Positions 43,944 through 52,743 of a DNA stretch of 64,000 nt are shown here, in pieces. Position numbers and translations under genes: made by a program. The notes under the pieces were generated by a model. The model worked only from the letters and a program-made list of their open reading frames with translations. It did no database searches and was not told the origin of the DNA. This DNA is from Photobacterium aquae (lineage in GTDB: Bacteria; Pseudomonadota; Gammaproteobacteria; Enterobacterales; Vibrionaceae). Each line of letters begins with the position of its first letter. The stretch's first letter is position 1. The DNA lies in contig NZ_LDOT01000015.1 in the NCBI RefSeq assembly GCF_001029445.1, positions 1-64,000 of the forward strand, read 5' to 3'.

Positions 43944-44930
43944 CTAATAAAAGTAATTGAATAGCCAGCCGGTAATAGAGATGGCGACAAATAAATAGCC
44001 GATGACAAGGGCCAACAAGCGGTAGCGCATGACCTGTTTGAGCATCATGAATTCCGGTAAGCTGACGGCGACGGCACTCATGCAAAATGCCAGTGTTGTC
44101 CCAAGGGGGACTCCTTTAGCAATTAGGCTAGCCATTACAGGGACGATCCCTGTGGCATTGGTATACATCGGGATTGCGATTAGCGATGCAATGGGGACGG
44201 TCCACCATTGGCCTGCCGATAAATGTTCGTTAAACCATTGTGCAGGAATATAGCCGTGGATAAATGCCCCGATCCCCACACCGATGATGACCCATTTCCA
44301 GATCCGCTTGAAAATAGTCTGCATTTCAGATTTGGCAAATTGATGCCGTTCAGACCATGTTAGCGAATGGGTATTTGAGTCTTGGGATGGGTTGATGCTC
44401 GATCCGTTATCGGTTTGGTAGATTTTGGCCAAGAAGGGCTGCAGCCAGCGGTGCCCCTGAACTAAATCAACCAGCAAGCCTGCGCACATGCCTAGTGTGA
44501 TGCCGATGGCAATATACATGAGGGTAAATTTAATGCCGAGAATACTGCCGAGCATGATCACGACAACTTCATTGATGAGCGGTGAGGTGATCAGAAAGGC
44601 CATGGTGATCCCTACCGGGATTCTGGCTGAGATAAATCCCATGAAAAGCGGGATTGAGCTGCAAGAGCAGAATGGGGTAATTGCACCGAATAACGAACCG
44701 AGGAAGTAGCCAGTTCCCCTGTGCTTACCTTGCAGGAATGATCGAACTCGCTCGACATTGAGCGCCGCACGTATAAAGGCTATGAAGTAAATTAATACGG
44801 CAAGTAGTACCAGTATTTTGGTGGTATCTTCAATAAAAAAATGAAGGCCAGTCCCTAACGGGGTATCGGGAGAAAGTCCGAGCTGTTTGTATACCAGCCA
44901 ATCGGCAAGGTGGGTGAAACTATCGAGCAT
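43944..44930 (-). CDS. ArsP-type permease (PF03773)
   Basis: 328 residues with about eight to ten transmembrane segments and the family signature GAITPFCSCSSIPLFMGFIS (two Cys at the CSC motif). A soluble central loop of about 50 residues divides two membrane halves; TNATGIVPVMASLIAKG is the second-half motif. The family includes exporters of organoarsenicals, and many members of unknown substrate. It forms an operon with the thioredoxin-like gene downstream. The spacing and co-orientation support a joint function. Confidence 0.88.
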   Translation of the reverse strand: MLDSFTHLADWLVYKQLGLSPDTPLGTGLHFFIEDTTKILVLLAVLIYFIAFIRAALNVERVRSFLQGKHRGTGYFLGSLFGAITPFCSCSSIPLFMGFISARIPVGITMAFLITSPLINEVVVIMLGSILGIKFTLMYIAIGITLGMCAGLLVDLVQGHRWLQPFLAKIYQTDNGSSINPSQDSNTHSLTWSERHQFAKSEMQTIFKRIWKWVIIGVGIGAFIHGYIPAQWFNEHLSAGQWWTVPIASLIAIPMYTNATGIVPVMASLIAKGVPLGTTLAFCMSAVAVSLPEFMMLKQVMRYRLLALVIGYLFVAISITGWLFNYFY

Positions 44931-45094
44931 GGTGCTTTTCGCTATAAAAATGGTGACTGTTACCTAACACGTAACAGCGGCGGAAAAGATGCATTTTTTT
45001 TGAGTTTTATGGCTACATGGCGAAAGTTAGCCTTGGTGGGGACGATGGGCGTAATGCTTGTTGTATGGTGGGGGGCAGTGCAAGATAGGCTTTG

Positions 45095-45133
45095 AACGAC
45101 TCTCAATGTATTTGGGATACATTGAGAGTCGTT
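45095..45133 (-). terminator. 16-bp perfect hairpin after secreted-paralog gene 1
   Basis: AACGACTCTCAATGTA and TACATTGAGAGTCGTT are exact complements around a 7-base loop. It lies 13 bases after the stop of the minus-strand gene at 45146. T-rich sequence after it is weak, so it may be a terminator or a structured RNA end. Confidence 0.65.
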
Positions 45134-45145
45134 ATCTTAATGTCG

Positions 45146-46063
45146 TTAGTATTCTGTCAAACTCGTTAACGATGGACCTTTAATATAACCACATGCTGAC
45201 GTATATTTGGTTTCAGCTAGTTCCATTTTATCTGCGTACTTTCTGTCCATTACATAATTGGATTTAACATCGCTCTCTAGCTCTTTGACTAAATGATATA
45301 GTGTGACGAGGTAGTTATCATAGAGATGCTTGGAAATTTTACGGTCACTATGGTTATAGTTAATCGGATCGTAAGTATCTCGTAGAGCTGTATAAGATGG
45401 GGTGAATTGGCTCTGCTTCCAATTATTGAATGCCCTTTCAGTGACGTTATATTTGTATGTGACACCAACTGCATAAATAAGTGGTTGGATTTCATAATAC
45501 ATCTTTCCGGCCAGCTCGCAATCGCTAAGATTTCGGAATTTTTTGAGCTTACCGTCTAATGAGATACCGACCAGAGACTTTATTTTGTCTAGGTCTTTTG
45601 GGGTCAAGTCAATGGTAGTACTTGATATTTTAATATAATTTACAGCTTTGGCATCATCTGTTTTTGGTGCTGCCAGCTGTGCCGATAGCATCACTTTCAT
45701 GTGATTTGAATCTTGCTCAAGAATGAAAAAGTGAAGCCGAGAATCACTGTCTTTTGAAAGGGTAAAGCGACCCTTTTGGTCGTAAAGACTTCCGGTAAAG
45801 TTCGGATTATTGTTTTTGATGTTAGCGATGTCTATTCCACTTGCGATGTCACGAAATGCTGAGTGGTTTAGGGTCATGAACAAGCACTGGTCATTGTCAT
45901 TTTCTTTACATAGCTGGAAAGTAGCAGCAGTTTCCTTATTAAGGAGAAATCCCCCATAGATATCTTTTAGTTTATAGGTCGTGTTATCGATGGGTTGAGC
46001 ATGTGCTAGAGATGAAAATGCGGACAGAACACAGACAGTTCCTAGTAAGGATCGAAGATTCAT
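45146..46063 (-). CDS. Secreted protein of unknown family, paralog 1 of 3
   Basis: 305 residues from the ATG complement at 46061-46063 (NLRSLLGTVCVLSAFSSLAHA, a signal peptide). Mature protein: YKLKDIYGGFLLNKETAAT, LCKENDNDQC, TLNHSAFRDIASGIDI, IKSLVGISLDGKLKKFRNLS and YDPINYNHSDRKISKHLYDN. These are shared with the paralogs at 47234 and 48283. Cys in LCKENDNDQC and in DCELA suggest disulfides in the periplasm. No known domain recognised. A yddG-type gene on the opposite strand separates it from the other two. Function unknown. Confidence 0.8.
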   Translation of the reverse strand: MNLRSLLGTVCVLSAFSSLAHAQPIDNTTYKLKDIYGGFLLNKETAATFQLCKENDNDQCLFMTLNHSAFRDIASGIDIANIKNNNPNFTGSLYDQKGRFTLSKDSDSRLHFFILEQDSNHMKVMLSAQLAAPKTDDAKAVNYIKISSTTIDLTPKDLDKIKSLVGISLDGKLKKFRNLSDCELAGKMYYEIQPLIYAVGVTYKYNVTERAFNNWKQSQFTPSYTALRDTYDPINYNHSDRKISKHLYDNYLVTLYHLVKELESDVKSNYVMDRKYADKMELAETKYTSACGYIKGPSLTSLTEY

Positions 46064-46250
46064 TGTTTTTCCACTTGTAAAAAAGGCTATTTTAAACAAA
46101 TTTGTCAGTAATCCAATTGAAAAAATACAATTTATGCCAATAGGTTATGTTGACGTGCAATTTGGCAGAGTGTGCAGTTCTCTTATCAAGGTGCCTTGTT
46201 GTCGGATATAATGCCGGCCTTTTTATTTCCCAGTTTGGAAAGGTTAACAA

Positions 46251-47150
46251 TTGGTTGGTACTTATAAATTTACGATCGCAGGGGCGATGGCAATTTTGCT
46301 GTGGAGCGCTATTGTCGGGTTGGTGAGAAGTGTTGCTGAGCAATTGGGGCCAATTGGTGGGGCCGCCATGATTTACAGTATCAGTGCGGTATTCTTGGTG
46401 ATTTTTGTTGGTGTGCCACGACCAAAAGTGTTTCCTTTACGCTACTTGTTGGTTGGTGGCGGTTTGTTCGTGAGTTATGAGATATGCCTTTCCTTGGCTC
46501 TGGGGATGGCAAATAGTCGGACTCAGGCGGTGGAAATGGGGTTGATAAACTACCTGTGGCCATCATTGACGGTTTTAATGGCAGTGGTTACAAGCAGCAA
46601 GCCTGTCAGTAAGTTGGTCTATCCGGCGATTGCCTTATCGTTTTTTGGCGTTGCATGGACAGTGAGCGGTGATGGGGGCTTGTCGCTGACGCAAATGGCA
46701 GTAAATGTCGCGGATAATCCGGCCAGCTACATCATGGCGTTTGTCGGGGCATTTATTTGGGCTTTCTATTGTAATATTACTAAGAGATTGGCCGACGGTA
46801 AGAACGCGATTACCTGGTTTTTTATCGCAACGGCGATAGCTCTTTGGGTCAAGTATGGCATTAGCAGCGAGTCGGCTTTGGTCTTTACTTCGCAGGCGGT
46901 TAAGGACTGCTTGTTGGCAGGTGTTGTGATCGGCAGTGGTTACGCATTGTGGAATATAGGGATCATTGGCGGCAACATGATGTTACTGGCAACGTTGTCG
47001 TATTTTACACCGTTGCTTTCTACCTTTTTTTCGGCGTTTATTTTGGATATTACGCTTACCGCACAGTTTTGGCAGGGGGTGACGATGGTGACTTTTGCCT
47101 CGCTGGTCTGTTGGTGGTTGACGCGTGAGAAGAAGGCTCGCCAAGATTAA
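46251..47150 (+). CDS. yddG: EamA-family exporter, YddG-like
   Basis: 299 residues from a TTG with GGAAAGG seven bases upstream. Ten hydrophobic segments in two EamA repeats. The N-terminus FTIAGAMAILLWSAIVGLVR and motifs MGLINYLWPSLTVLMAV and GYALWNIGIIGGNMMLLATL are those of YddG. YddG exports aromatic amino acids and related compounds. It is divergent from secreted paralog 1 and convergent with paralog 2, and its presence between the paralogs looks like an insertion into their cluster. The gene name is by family resemblance. Confidence 0.88.
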   Translation: MVGTYKFTIAGAMAILLWSAIVGLVRSVAEQLGPIGGAAMIYSISAVFLVIFVGVPRPKVFPLRYLLVGGGLFVSYEICLSLALGMANSRTQAVEMGLINYLWPSLTVLMAVVTSSKPVSKLVYPAIALSFFGVAWTVSGDGGLSLTQMAVNVADNPASYIMAFVGAFIWAFYCNITKRLADGKNAITWFFIATAIALWVKYGISSESALVFTSQAVKDCLLAGVVIGSGYALWNIGIIGGNMMLLATLSYFTPLLSTFFSAFILDITLTAQFWQGVTMVTFASLVCWWLTREKKARQD

Positions 47151-47233
47151 ATGGTAATGATGCCACTGTCGAAGTGGCATCTCTTTTAGGCTGGGCAGCA
47201 TGCTTGGAATTCTGTGCGTTGATGCTGCCGTTC

Positions 47234-48154
47234 CTAGTAGATGTCATCAAATTTAGACAGCGTCAGCTCTTTGTTGCTATTGCATACTGATGTGTATTTC
47301 TTTTCGGCTTTTTTGATTGTTGCCTCTATATCGTATGTTGAATTAATGTCGTATTTGGCCTTATTTTCTAATCCGCTTACCAACGTACCTAATGCAACAA
47401 GGTAATCGTCATAGACTAATCGTGAAATTGTTCGATTATGTTGATAGTTAATCGGATCATAAATGCCTCTAAGAGCTTTGTATTTCGGTTTGAACGTTTT
47501 CTTTCGCCAATCATAATAGGTACTTGGTCCGACACTGAATGTGGCAATGAAACCAGCCGTATGCATGAGAGGTTGAACTTCATCATATAGTTTGCTGGCA
47601 AAATCGCAGTCACTGAGCTCCTGGTACTTATTTTCACCACCATTTAATGATATTCCAAGAAGAGACTTTAAATGATGAAGATCTTTTTGGGGAAGGGTGA
47701 TGATATTGGGCGAAAGTTGAATGTAGTTAACGGTATCGTTGGTATCCTTTTTAGATGCCGCTAATTTTGCCGACACCTCGATTTTCAAACTATCGAGGCT
47801 TTGTTCAATCACGGCGATCTTCAATGCAGAGTCGTTATCTTTTGAGAGCGTATAGCTTTTGTTTTGAAGATAACTACTAGCAACAAAATTTTTGTTATTG
47901 TCCTTGATGTTAGTTATATCTATACCACTTACGACATCCAGTAATGCAGAGTGGTTGAGGGTGACATAATAACATTTTTCATTATCATTCTCTTTGCAGA
48001 GCATGAGCGTGGCAGCGACTTCTTTATTCAGGAGAAAGCCACCATAAATATCCTTGAGTGTATAAGCGCCCTCTGTCTGTGGTTGAGCTGATATTCCAGA
48101 TGCAAACGTGGAGAGGAGGACACAGAAAGCTCCTGACAGTGTTCGTATATTCAT
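47234..48154 (-). CDS. Secreted protein of unknown family, paralog 2 of 3
   Basis: 306 residues. Signal peptide NIRTLSGAFCVLLSTFASGI. Mature part shares YTLKDIYGGFLLNKEVAATL, LCKENDNEKCYYVTLNHSAL, LKSLLGISLNGGENKYQELS and YDPINYQHNRTISRLVYDDY with paralog 1. Same Cys pattern. It is most similar to paralog 1 in the N-terminal third. Its start is about 130 bases downstream of the stop of paralog 3, so the two may be cotranscribed. Function unknown. Confidence 0.8.
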   Translation of the reverse strand: MNIRTLSGAFCVLLSTFASGISAQPQTEGAYTLKDIYGGFLLNKEVAATLMLCKENDNEKCYYVTLNHSALLDVVSGIDITNIKDNNKNFVASSYLQNKSYTLSKDNDSALKIAVIEQSLDSLKIEVSAKLAASKKDTNDTVNYIQLSPNIITLPQKDLHHLKSLLGISLNGGENKYQELSDCDFASKLYDEVQPLMHTAGFIATFSVGPSTYYDWRKKTFKPKYKALRGIYDPINYQHNRTISRLVYDDYLVALGTLVSGLENKAKYDINSTYDIEATIKKAEKKYTSVCNSNKELTLSKFDDIY

Positions 48155-48282
48155 TGTCTTTCCAATGCGAATGAAGAATGCCTTATGTTAACAAAAATAT
48201 TAACAATGGTGTTGAAAATTAACTGAATTTATTCCCATGGAGATTTGATATCCCGATGGGAATAAATATTTGTGGTGATAAA

Positions 48283-49212
48283 TCATATTCCGTCAAGATT
48301 TATCGCGGTGATTTTTTTTAGTCGCTCGCGATCGCAGAGATAAGCAGAGTCAAATTCGGCGCTATTGATCTGGTTAATGCTATCGACGAGTTTGACGGAG
48401 GTAATATCATAGCGAACAAGGTTGGCCATTCCATGAACCATCCCTCCGAGCGCGATGAGATAATCATCATGGACGATTTTTGAGGCTTGTCGATTTTGAT
48501 GATAATGGATCGGGTCATAAAGCTCGCGCAGGGCTTGATATCGTGGCATAAAGCTTTTCTCACGCCATGCATAGTATTCGGTCTGGCTCGCCGTTGGCGT
48601 CATAAAACGCATTGCTTCAGCCATAAGGGGGGCGGTTTGTGAATAGATCTGGTTGGCTAACTCACAGTCGTTCAGTTCGCTGAATTTTTGTTCTTTGCCG
48701 TCCAACGAAACACCTAATAGGGATTTCAGTTTATGGATATCCTCTTGGTAAATCGTGAAAGTGCTGGTGGGGAGCCGGACAAAAGTCGTGACTTCATCTG
48801 GTTTTGTTTTCGGTGTTGCCAACTGTATCAGTATTTTTACTTTCATGTAGTCGTCGTTTTGTTCGACCACAGAGAGAATTAGGCCAGAATCTTGTTCTTT
48901 GGATAGCTTAAACCGCATTGATCTTAGCTGTGCGGTGGCAACTAGGTTGGGGTTGTTATCGCGGCGATTTTGGATACTGAAACCACTTAGTAAGTCCAAA
49001 AAAGAGGAGTGGTTAAGTGTAATGAAATAACACTGAGTGGCGTCTTCTTTCTGGCATAGGTTTATGGTGGCGCCCAGTTGTTTGTTTTGTAAAAAGCCAC
49101 CGTAGAGATCTTGTACTTTATAGATATTGTCTACGAGGGGTTCAGCAGGTTGGGCATAACTACTGGTCGCGAGTAGAATTCCTATTGCTCCTAATAAGGT
49201 TCGCAAAGTCAT
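48283..49212 (-). CDS. Secreted protein of unknown family, paralog 3 of 3
   Basis: 309 residues from the ATG complement at 49210-49212, chosen by comparison with the other paralogs (TLRTLLGAIGILLATSSYA signal peptide). Shared features: YKVQDLYGGFLQNKQLGATI, LCQKEDATQCYFITLNHSSF, LKSLLGVSLDGKEQKFSELN and YDPIHYHQNRQASKIVHDDY. It is the most diverged of the three. The C-terminus has one further Cys (YLCDRERLKK). Function unknown. Confidence 0.8.
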   Translation of the reverse strand: MTLRTLLGAIGILLATSSYAQPAEPLVDNIYKVQDLYGGFLQNKQLGATINLCQKEDATQCYFITLNHSSFLDLLSGFSIQNRRDNNPNLVATAQLRSMRFKLSKEQDSGLILSVVEQNDDYMKVKILIQLATPKTKPDEVTTFVRLPTSTFTIYQEDIHKLKSLLGVSLDGKEQKFSELNDCELANQIYSQTAPLMAEAMRFMTPTASQTEYYAWREKSFMPRYQALRELYDPIHYHQNRQASKIVHDDYLIALGGMVHGMANLVRYDITSVKLVDSINQINSAEFDSAYLCDRERLKKITAINLDGI

Positions 49213-49350
49213 AGGGTATCCGAGAGGCAAAAAAGGCATTGTAACAAAATCGTTCCGATGTTACCTCTTGAGTATTGATTAAAATTCAATGATTTGATCT
49301 GGGGATTGTCTATCTAATAGACTGTATGGATATCTAAGGAGAGATGCAGA

Positions 49351-49995
49351 ATGGATATATGCAAGATAAAACATGTTGTGTTTGATGTCGGGAATGTCAT
49401 TGTTCGTTGGTCGCCGATAGAGATTGTTCGTCTTACTTTTGGTGAACAGCCTCAAGATGAGGCTGAACAGTTGGCGAGTTGTATTTTTCAGAGTGACATC
49501 TGGCTTGAACTGAATAAAGGGCTGCTGAGTGCGCAACAAGCAAAAATAAGATACGAGCAAGAGTTGGGGCTTTCGGCAAGGGATTGTGAGCAATTATTTT
49601 ATTACATCATGCATACCCAGTTGCTTATTTTTGGCACGGTTGATCTTATCAAGCGCCTAAAAAGTGCAGGCTATCGTGTCTATGCGCTGACAGATAACGT
49701 GGTCGAAATTGTCGAGCACCTAAAATCAACCTATGATTTTTGGCCGTTATTTGATGGTGCGGTCGTTTCGGCTGACTTGGGTTTGTTGAAACCCCAGCTG
49801 GAAATCTATCAGTCGTTGCTCTCTTGCTATCAGCTAGATGGTGATGAATCTGTATTTATTGATGATATGGCGCGAAATGTTGAAGGAGCGAAACTAGCGG
49901 GTATGTCAGCCATTCAATTTGAAAATGCTGCCCAGTGTGAACAGGCGTTGCGGTTCCTTGGTTTGTCATTTCCAGCACACTCAGATGAAAGTTAG
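49351..49995 (+). CDS. HAD-superfamily hydrolase, subfamily IA (YihX-like)
   Basis: 214 residues. HAD motif I is VVFDVGNVIVRW (DxG variant: F-D-V-G-N, as in YihX), motif II YALTDN, motif III LLKPQLEIY and motif IV FIDDMARNVEGAK. This makes it a small phosphatase for sugar phosphates or similar. The first Asp of motif I is present; the second position is Gly as in the YihX group. AAGGAGAGATGCAGA precedes the ATG. A strong hairpin follows. Confidence 0.9.
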   Translation: MDICKIKHVVFDVGNVIVRWSPIEIVRLTFGEQPQDEAEQLASCIFQSDIWLELNKGLLSAQQAKIRYEQELGLSARDCEQLFYYIMHTQLLIFGTVDLIKRLKSAGYRVYALTDNVVEIVEHLKSTYDFWPLFDGAVVSADLGLLKPQLEIYQSLLSCYQLDGDESVFIDDMARNVEGAKLAGMSAIQFENAAQCEQALRFLGLSFPAHSDES

Positions 49996-49997
49996 AT

Positions 49998-50033
49998 CTG
50001 AAACAGGCATTCATTATTGAATGCCTGTTTCAG
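49998..50033. terminator. Hairpin between the HAD gene and the ectoine-type operon
   Basis: CTGAAACAGGCATTCA and TGAATGCCTGTTTCAG are perfect 16-base complements around TTAT. It serves the convergent genes on both sides. Confidence 0.85.
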
Positions 50034-50060
50034 CGACATTGCGGTCTCTGCGATATTGGT

Positions 50061-51422
50061 TTATTTGATCCAAATTTGCTTGGCATTCACAAATTCTCTG
50101 ATGCCGTGAGGCCCCAGTTCCCGGCCGTAACCGGATCGCTTGATCCCTCCGCTGGGCAGGCGAGGATCCGTTTTGACAATACCGTTGACGGCAACTTGGC
50201 CGGATTCAAGGTGTTCTGCGAAGTAGCTGGCTTTTGTGCTGTCTTGCGTCCAGATCGTAGCTCCAAGACCATATGGGGTGGCATTGGCTAGCCGTAGCGC
50301 TTCTTCGGTATTGTCGACGCGGCAGACAACCATGACTGGGCCAAAGATTTCCTCGTTCATTGCGCAGCTGTCTTCCGCGACATTGGTCAGCAAGGTCACC
50401 GGATAGAAAAAGCCATCGCTGTCGGGCATGTCACCACCCAATAGGCAGTGTGCGCCATGCTGGATAGTTTCGATGACTTGCCGGTGGAGGTTATCGCGAA
50501 GATCGGCGCGGGCGATGGGGCCGATATCTGTGTCGGGGTCATTGGGATCACCGACTTTGAGCGCAGCAAGACGGGTATAGATCTTGTCGACAAACTCATC
50601 ATAGGCTGGTGCTTCGACAATAATGCGCTTGGCGGCGATACATGATTGCCCCGCATTGATAATCCGTGACAGGGTCGCGGTATCTGCGGCCTGATCCAAA
50701 TCGGCATCAGCAAGAATTATGCATGGATCTGATCCGCCCAATTCCAATACGGCGTGTTTTATCTCGCTGGCTGCTGTTGCTGCTACAAGGCTGCCTGCTG
50801 ACGCCGATCCGGTAAAGGATACCGCCTGAATTGCTGGGTGACGAATGGCGAACTCGACGTTTTCATTGGCAATGGGCAGGTTGACGATAATTCCGTGTGG
50901 CGCACCGGCTTTTTCGAAAGTGTGGATGATGGTTTCGGCACAGCCCTGTACATGGGGATCGTGTTTCATTACACAGGTATTGCCCGCCATAAGGGTTGGG
51001 GCAATATAACGAAAGGCAACCCATAACGGGGCGTTCCATGGCAAGATACCTAGGATCGGGCCAAGAGGTTGGTAGTGGACATAGCTTTGGGTGGCATCGG
51101 AAGGGAGGATGTCATCTGCAAGGTATTGTGCGGCATGTTCAGCATAATGCTCAATGCACCAAGCGGATTTTTCTACTTCGGGGGCGGCTTCTTTTACCGG
51201 TTTGCCCATTTCATCCGTCATCAGCTGGCCGATGGTGAGCTTGTCAGTTCGCAGCTGTGTGGCCACCTTGCGTAGAATATTTGCGCGATCCTGATACGAA
51301 AGCCTGCGCCAGTGCTCAAATGCCTGCTGAGCCTTATCGATAACCTGCGGTATCTCACTTTTGTCTAGTGTTGGATATTCATGAAGGAGCTGGCCTGTCG
51401 TGGGATTAATGGTTTTCAACAT
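50061..51422 (-). CDS. NAD(P)-dependent semialdehyde dehydrogenase (DoeC-like)
   Basis: 453 residues from the ATG complement at 51420-51422, with GGGAGGAG upstream; the longer frame is an artefact. Aldehyde dehydrogenase motifs: ILPWNAPLWVAFRYIAP, SFTGSASAG, LELGGSDPCI (general base Glu) and NAGQSCIAAKR (catalytic Cys). It resembles Sad/GabD-type succinate semialdehyde dehydrogenases. In the operon with an ectoine-hydrolase-like and a diaminobutyrate-transaminase-like gene it may oxidise aspartate semialdehyde to aspartate, as DoeC does. It overlaps the upstream gene by 17 bases. The exact substrate is inferred from neighbours. Confidence 0.82.
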   Translation of the reverse strand: MLKTINPTTGQLLHEYPTLDKSEIPQVIDKAQQAFEHWRRLSYQDRANILRKVATQLRTDKLTIGQLMTDEMGKPVKEAAPEVEKSAWCIEHYAEHAAQYLADDILPSDATQSYVHYQPLGPILGILPWNAPLWVAFRYIAPTLMAGNTCVMKHDPHVQGCAETIIHTFEKAGAPHGIIVNLPIANENVEFAIRHPAIQAVSFTGSASAGSLVAATAASEIKHAVLELGGSDPCIILADADLDQAADTATLSRIINAGQSCIAAKRIIVEAPAYDEFVDKIYTRLAALKVGDPNDPDTDIGPIARADLRDNLHRQVIETIQHGAHCLLGGDMPDSDGFFYPVTLLTNVAEDSCAMNEEIFGPVMVVCRVDNTEEALRLANATPYGLGATIWTQDSTKASYFAEHLESGQVAVNGIVKTDPRLPSGGIKRSGYGRELGPHGIREFVNAKQIWIK

Positions 51423-52743
51423 TCTCTCCTCCCTGCTGTCTGTCAGTACGCTCAGTGGTTGCGTCGCTTTTGTTAATTGGACTTTCATGGGGGGGGTTGC
51501 CGAGGCTTTCGCCCGTCGAGTCAGGATTGATAAGGCTGATATTGTTTTCTGCATCTGTTGTTGAATTGACGTTCGAGCGGCTGGGGTGGACAACAAAGTC
51601 CCTGTCTAGGGTAAAGAATGATTCAATCCCGTTATCTGTGACATAGATGGTATCGGATATGCCGCACGTTTTGGTTCCGTCGACACCCCACATCCAAGGG
51701 ATAATATGGAAGGTCATTCCTTGTTTTAAAATCGCAGAATCACCTTGCTTCAAGCTACAGATATAGCCTTCATCCCAACTAGGGGGAAAGGCGATGCCAA
51801 TCGAGTAGCCTGAGCGTGAGATAAGTCTGGCCCCGACATCATTATGGGAAATAATATTGCGTACCAGATTGTCGACATCCGAGACGGTCATACCGGGCTG
51901 GACGTAGCTGTGCAGAGTATCCAGCGCTGTTTTCATCAGCTCTTGTGCTTTGTGCATGGAGTCGGTGAGTTCGCCATTGATGACAGTACGCATCATGGCG
52001 GTATGGTAGCGTCGAAAGCATCCTCCGACTTCGAGAAATACATGTTCGCCGGGTTGGATTATCCGACCTTCCCATGTGGCGTGGCCGATCATGGTTCGAG
52101 GACCGGCTGTCACATAGGGCATTACAGCAGGGGCTTCGCCGCCCGCCTTGAACATGGCGGCGCTAATTTCCGCCGCGATGTCATTTTCGCTCACGCCCTC
52201 AACCGCCGCTGCTAGACCCGCCTTCATACCGGCCTCGGTGGCAATCGCGGCTTTGCGCATAATGTCGAGCTCGGCTGGCGATTTGCAGATCCGGCCTTCT
52301 TCGACAATCCCAAAACAATCTAGCAGCTTGGCATCAACCAAGGTGGTGTGGATGAAATCCTGTTGGTAGGCGGGGAAAAAGTAGCTATTTCGTTCATAGC
52401 CAATACGTTTGTTGGCCAAGTTGAATTCACGTAGGGTCTCAACCAGCATCTGGATGGCATCGCCCGTATCAGGATAGGGGCGGGTGTGCTCTACCCATGT
52501 CCTTGCTGTGACGTTGGATTCTTCCATCGCTCTGGTGATCATGATCGGCTCTTGCTCTAGCGGTACGATGAGAGCCTGAAAGAACGAGTAGCCTGATGTC
52601 TGGTAATCAGTGAGGTACATGATGTTTTCGGGATCCGTGATAACAACCGCATCCATGCAGCGCTCTTCGATTCGTCGCCGGAGGGCGTCAAGCCTTGCTT
52701 GGTATTCTTCCGGGGGGAAGGTCATATCGTCTCTGGAAATCAT
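51406..52743 (-). CDS. M24-family hydrolase, ectoine hydrolase (DoeA)-like
   Basis: 445 residues. An N-terminal creatinase domain (DAVVITDPENIMYLTDYQTS) is followed by an M24 'pita-bread' domain with PYVTAGPRTMIGHATWEGR, GEHVFLEVGGCFRRYHTAMM and MTFHIIPWMWG. This composition, with incomplete metal ligands, resembles ectoine hydrolase, which opens the ectoine ring to N-acetyl-diaminobutyrate. The last roughly 45 residues are a polar tail not usual for the family (about 400 residues). The start overlaps the transaminase stop (ATGA). Catalytic assignment is by family and neighbours. Confidence 0.78.
   Translation of the reverse strand: MISRDDMTFPPEEYQARLDALRRRIEERCMDAVVITDPENIMYLTDYQTSGYSFFQALIVPLEQEPIMITRAMEESNVTARTWVEHTRPYPDTGDAIQMLVETLREFNLANKRIGYERNSYFFPAYQQDFIHTTLVDAKLLDCFGIVEEGRICKSPAELDIMRKAAIATEAGMKAGLAAAVEGVSENDIAAEISAAMFKAGGEAPAVMPYVTAGPRTMIGHATWEGRIIQPGEHVFLEVGGCFRRYHTAMMRTVINGELTDSMHKAQELMKTALDTLHSYVQPGMTVSDVDNLVRNIISHNDVGARLISRSGYSIGIAFPPSWDEGYICSLKQGDSAILKQGMTFHIIPWMWGVDGTKTCGISDTIYVTDNGIESFFTLDRDFVVHPSRSNVNSTTDAENNISLINPDSTGESLGNPPHESPINKSDATTERTDRQQGGENVENH

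Noticed and set aside
44910..45095. Plus-strand frame of 61 codons divergent from the permease
   Set aside because: Short, overlaps the start of the permease gene and lacks a good ribosome site.
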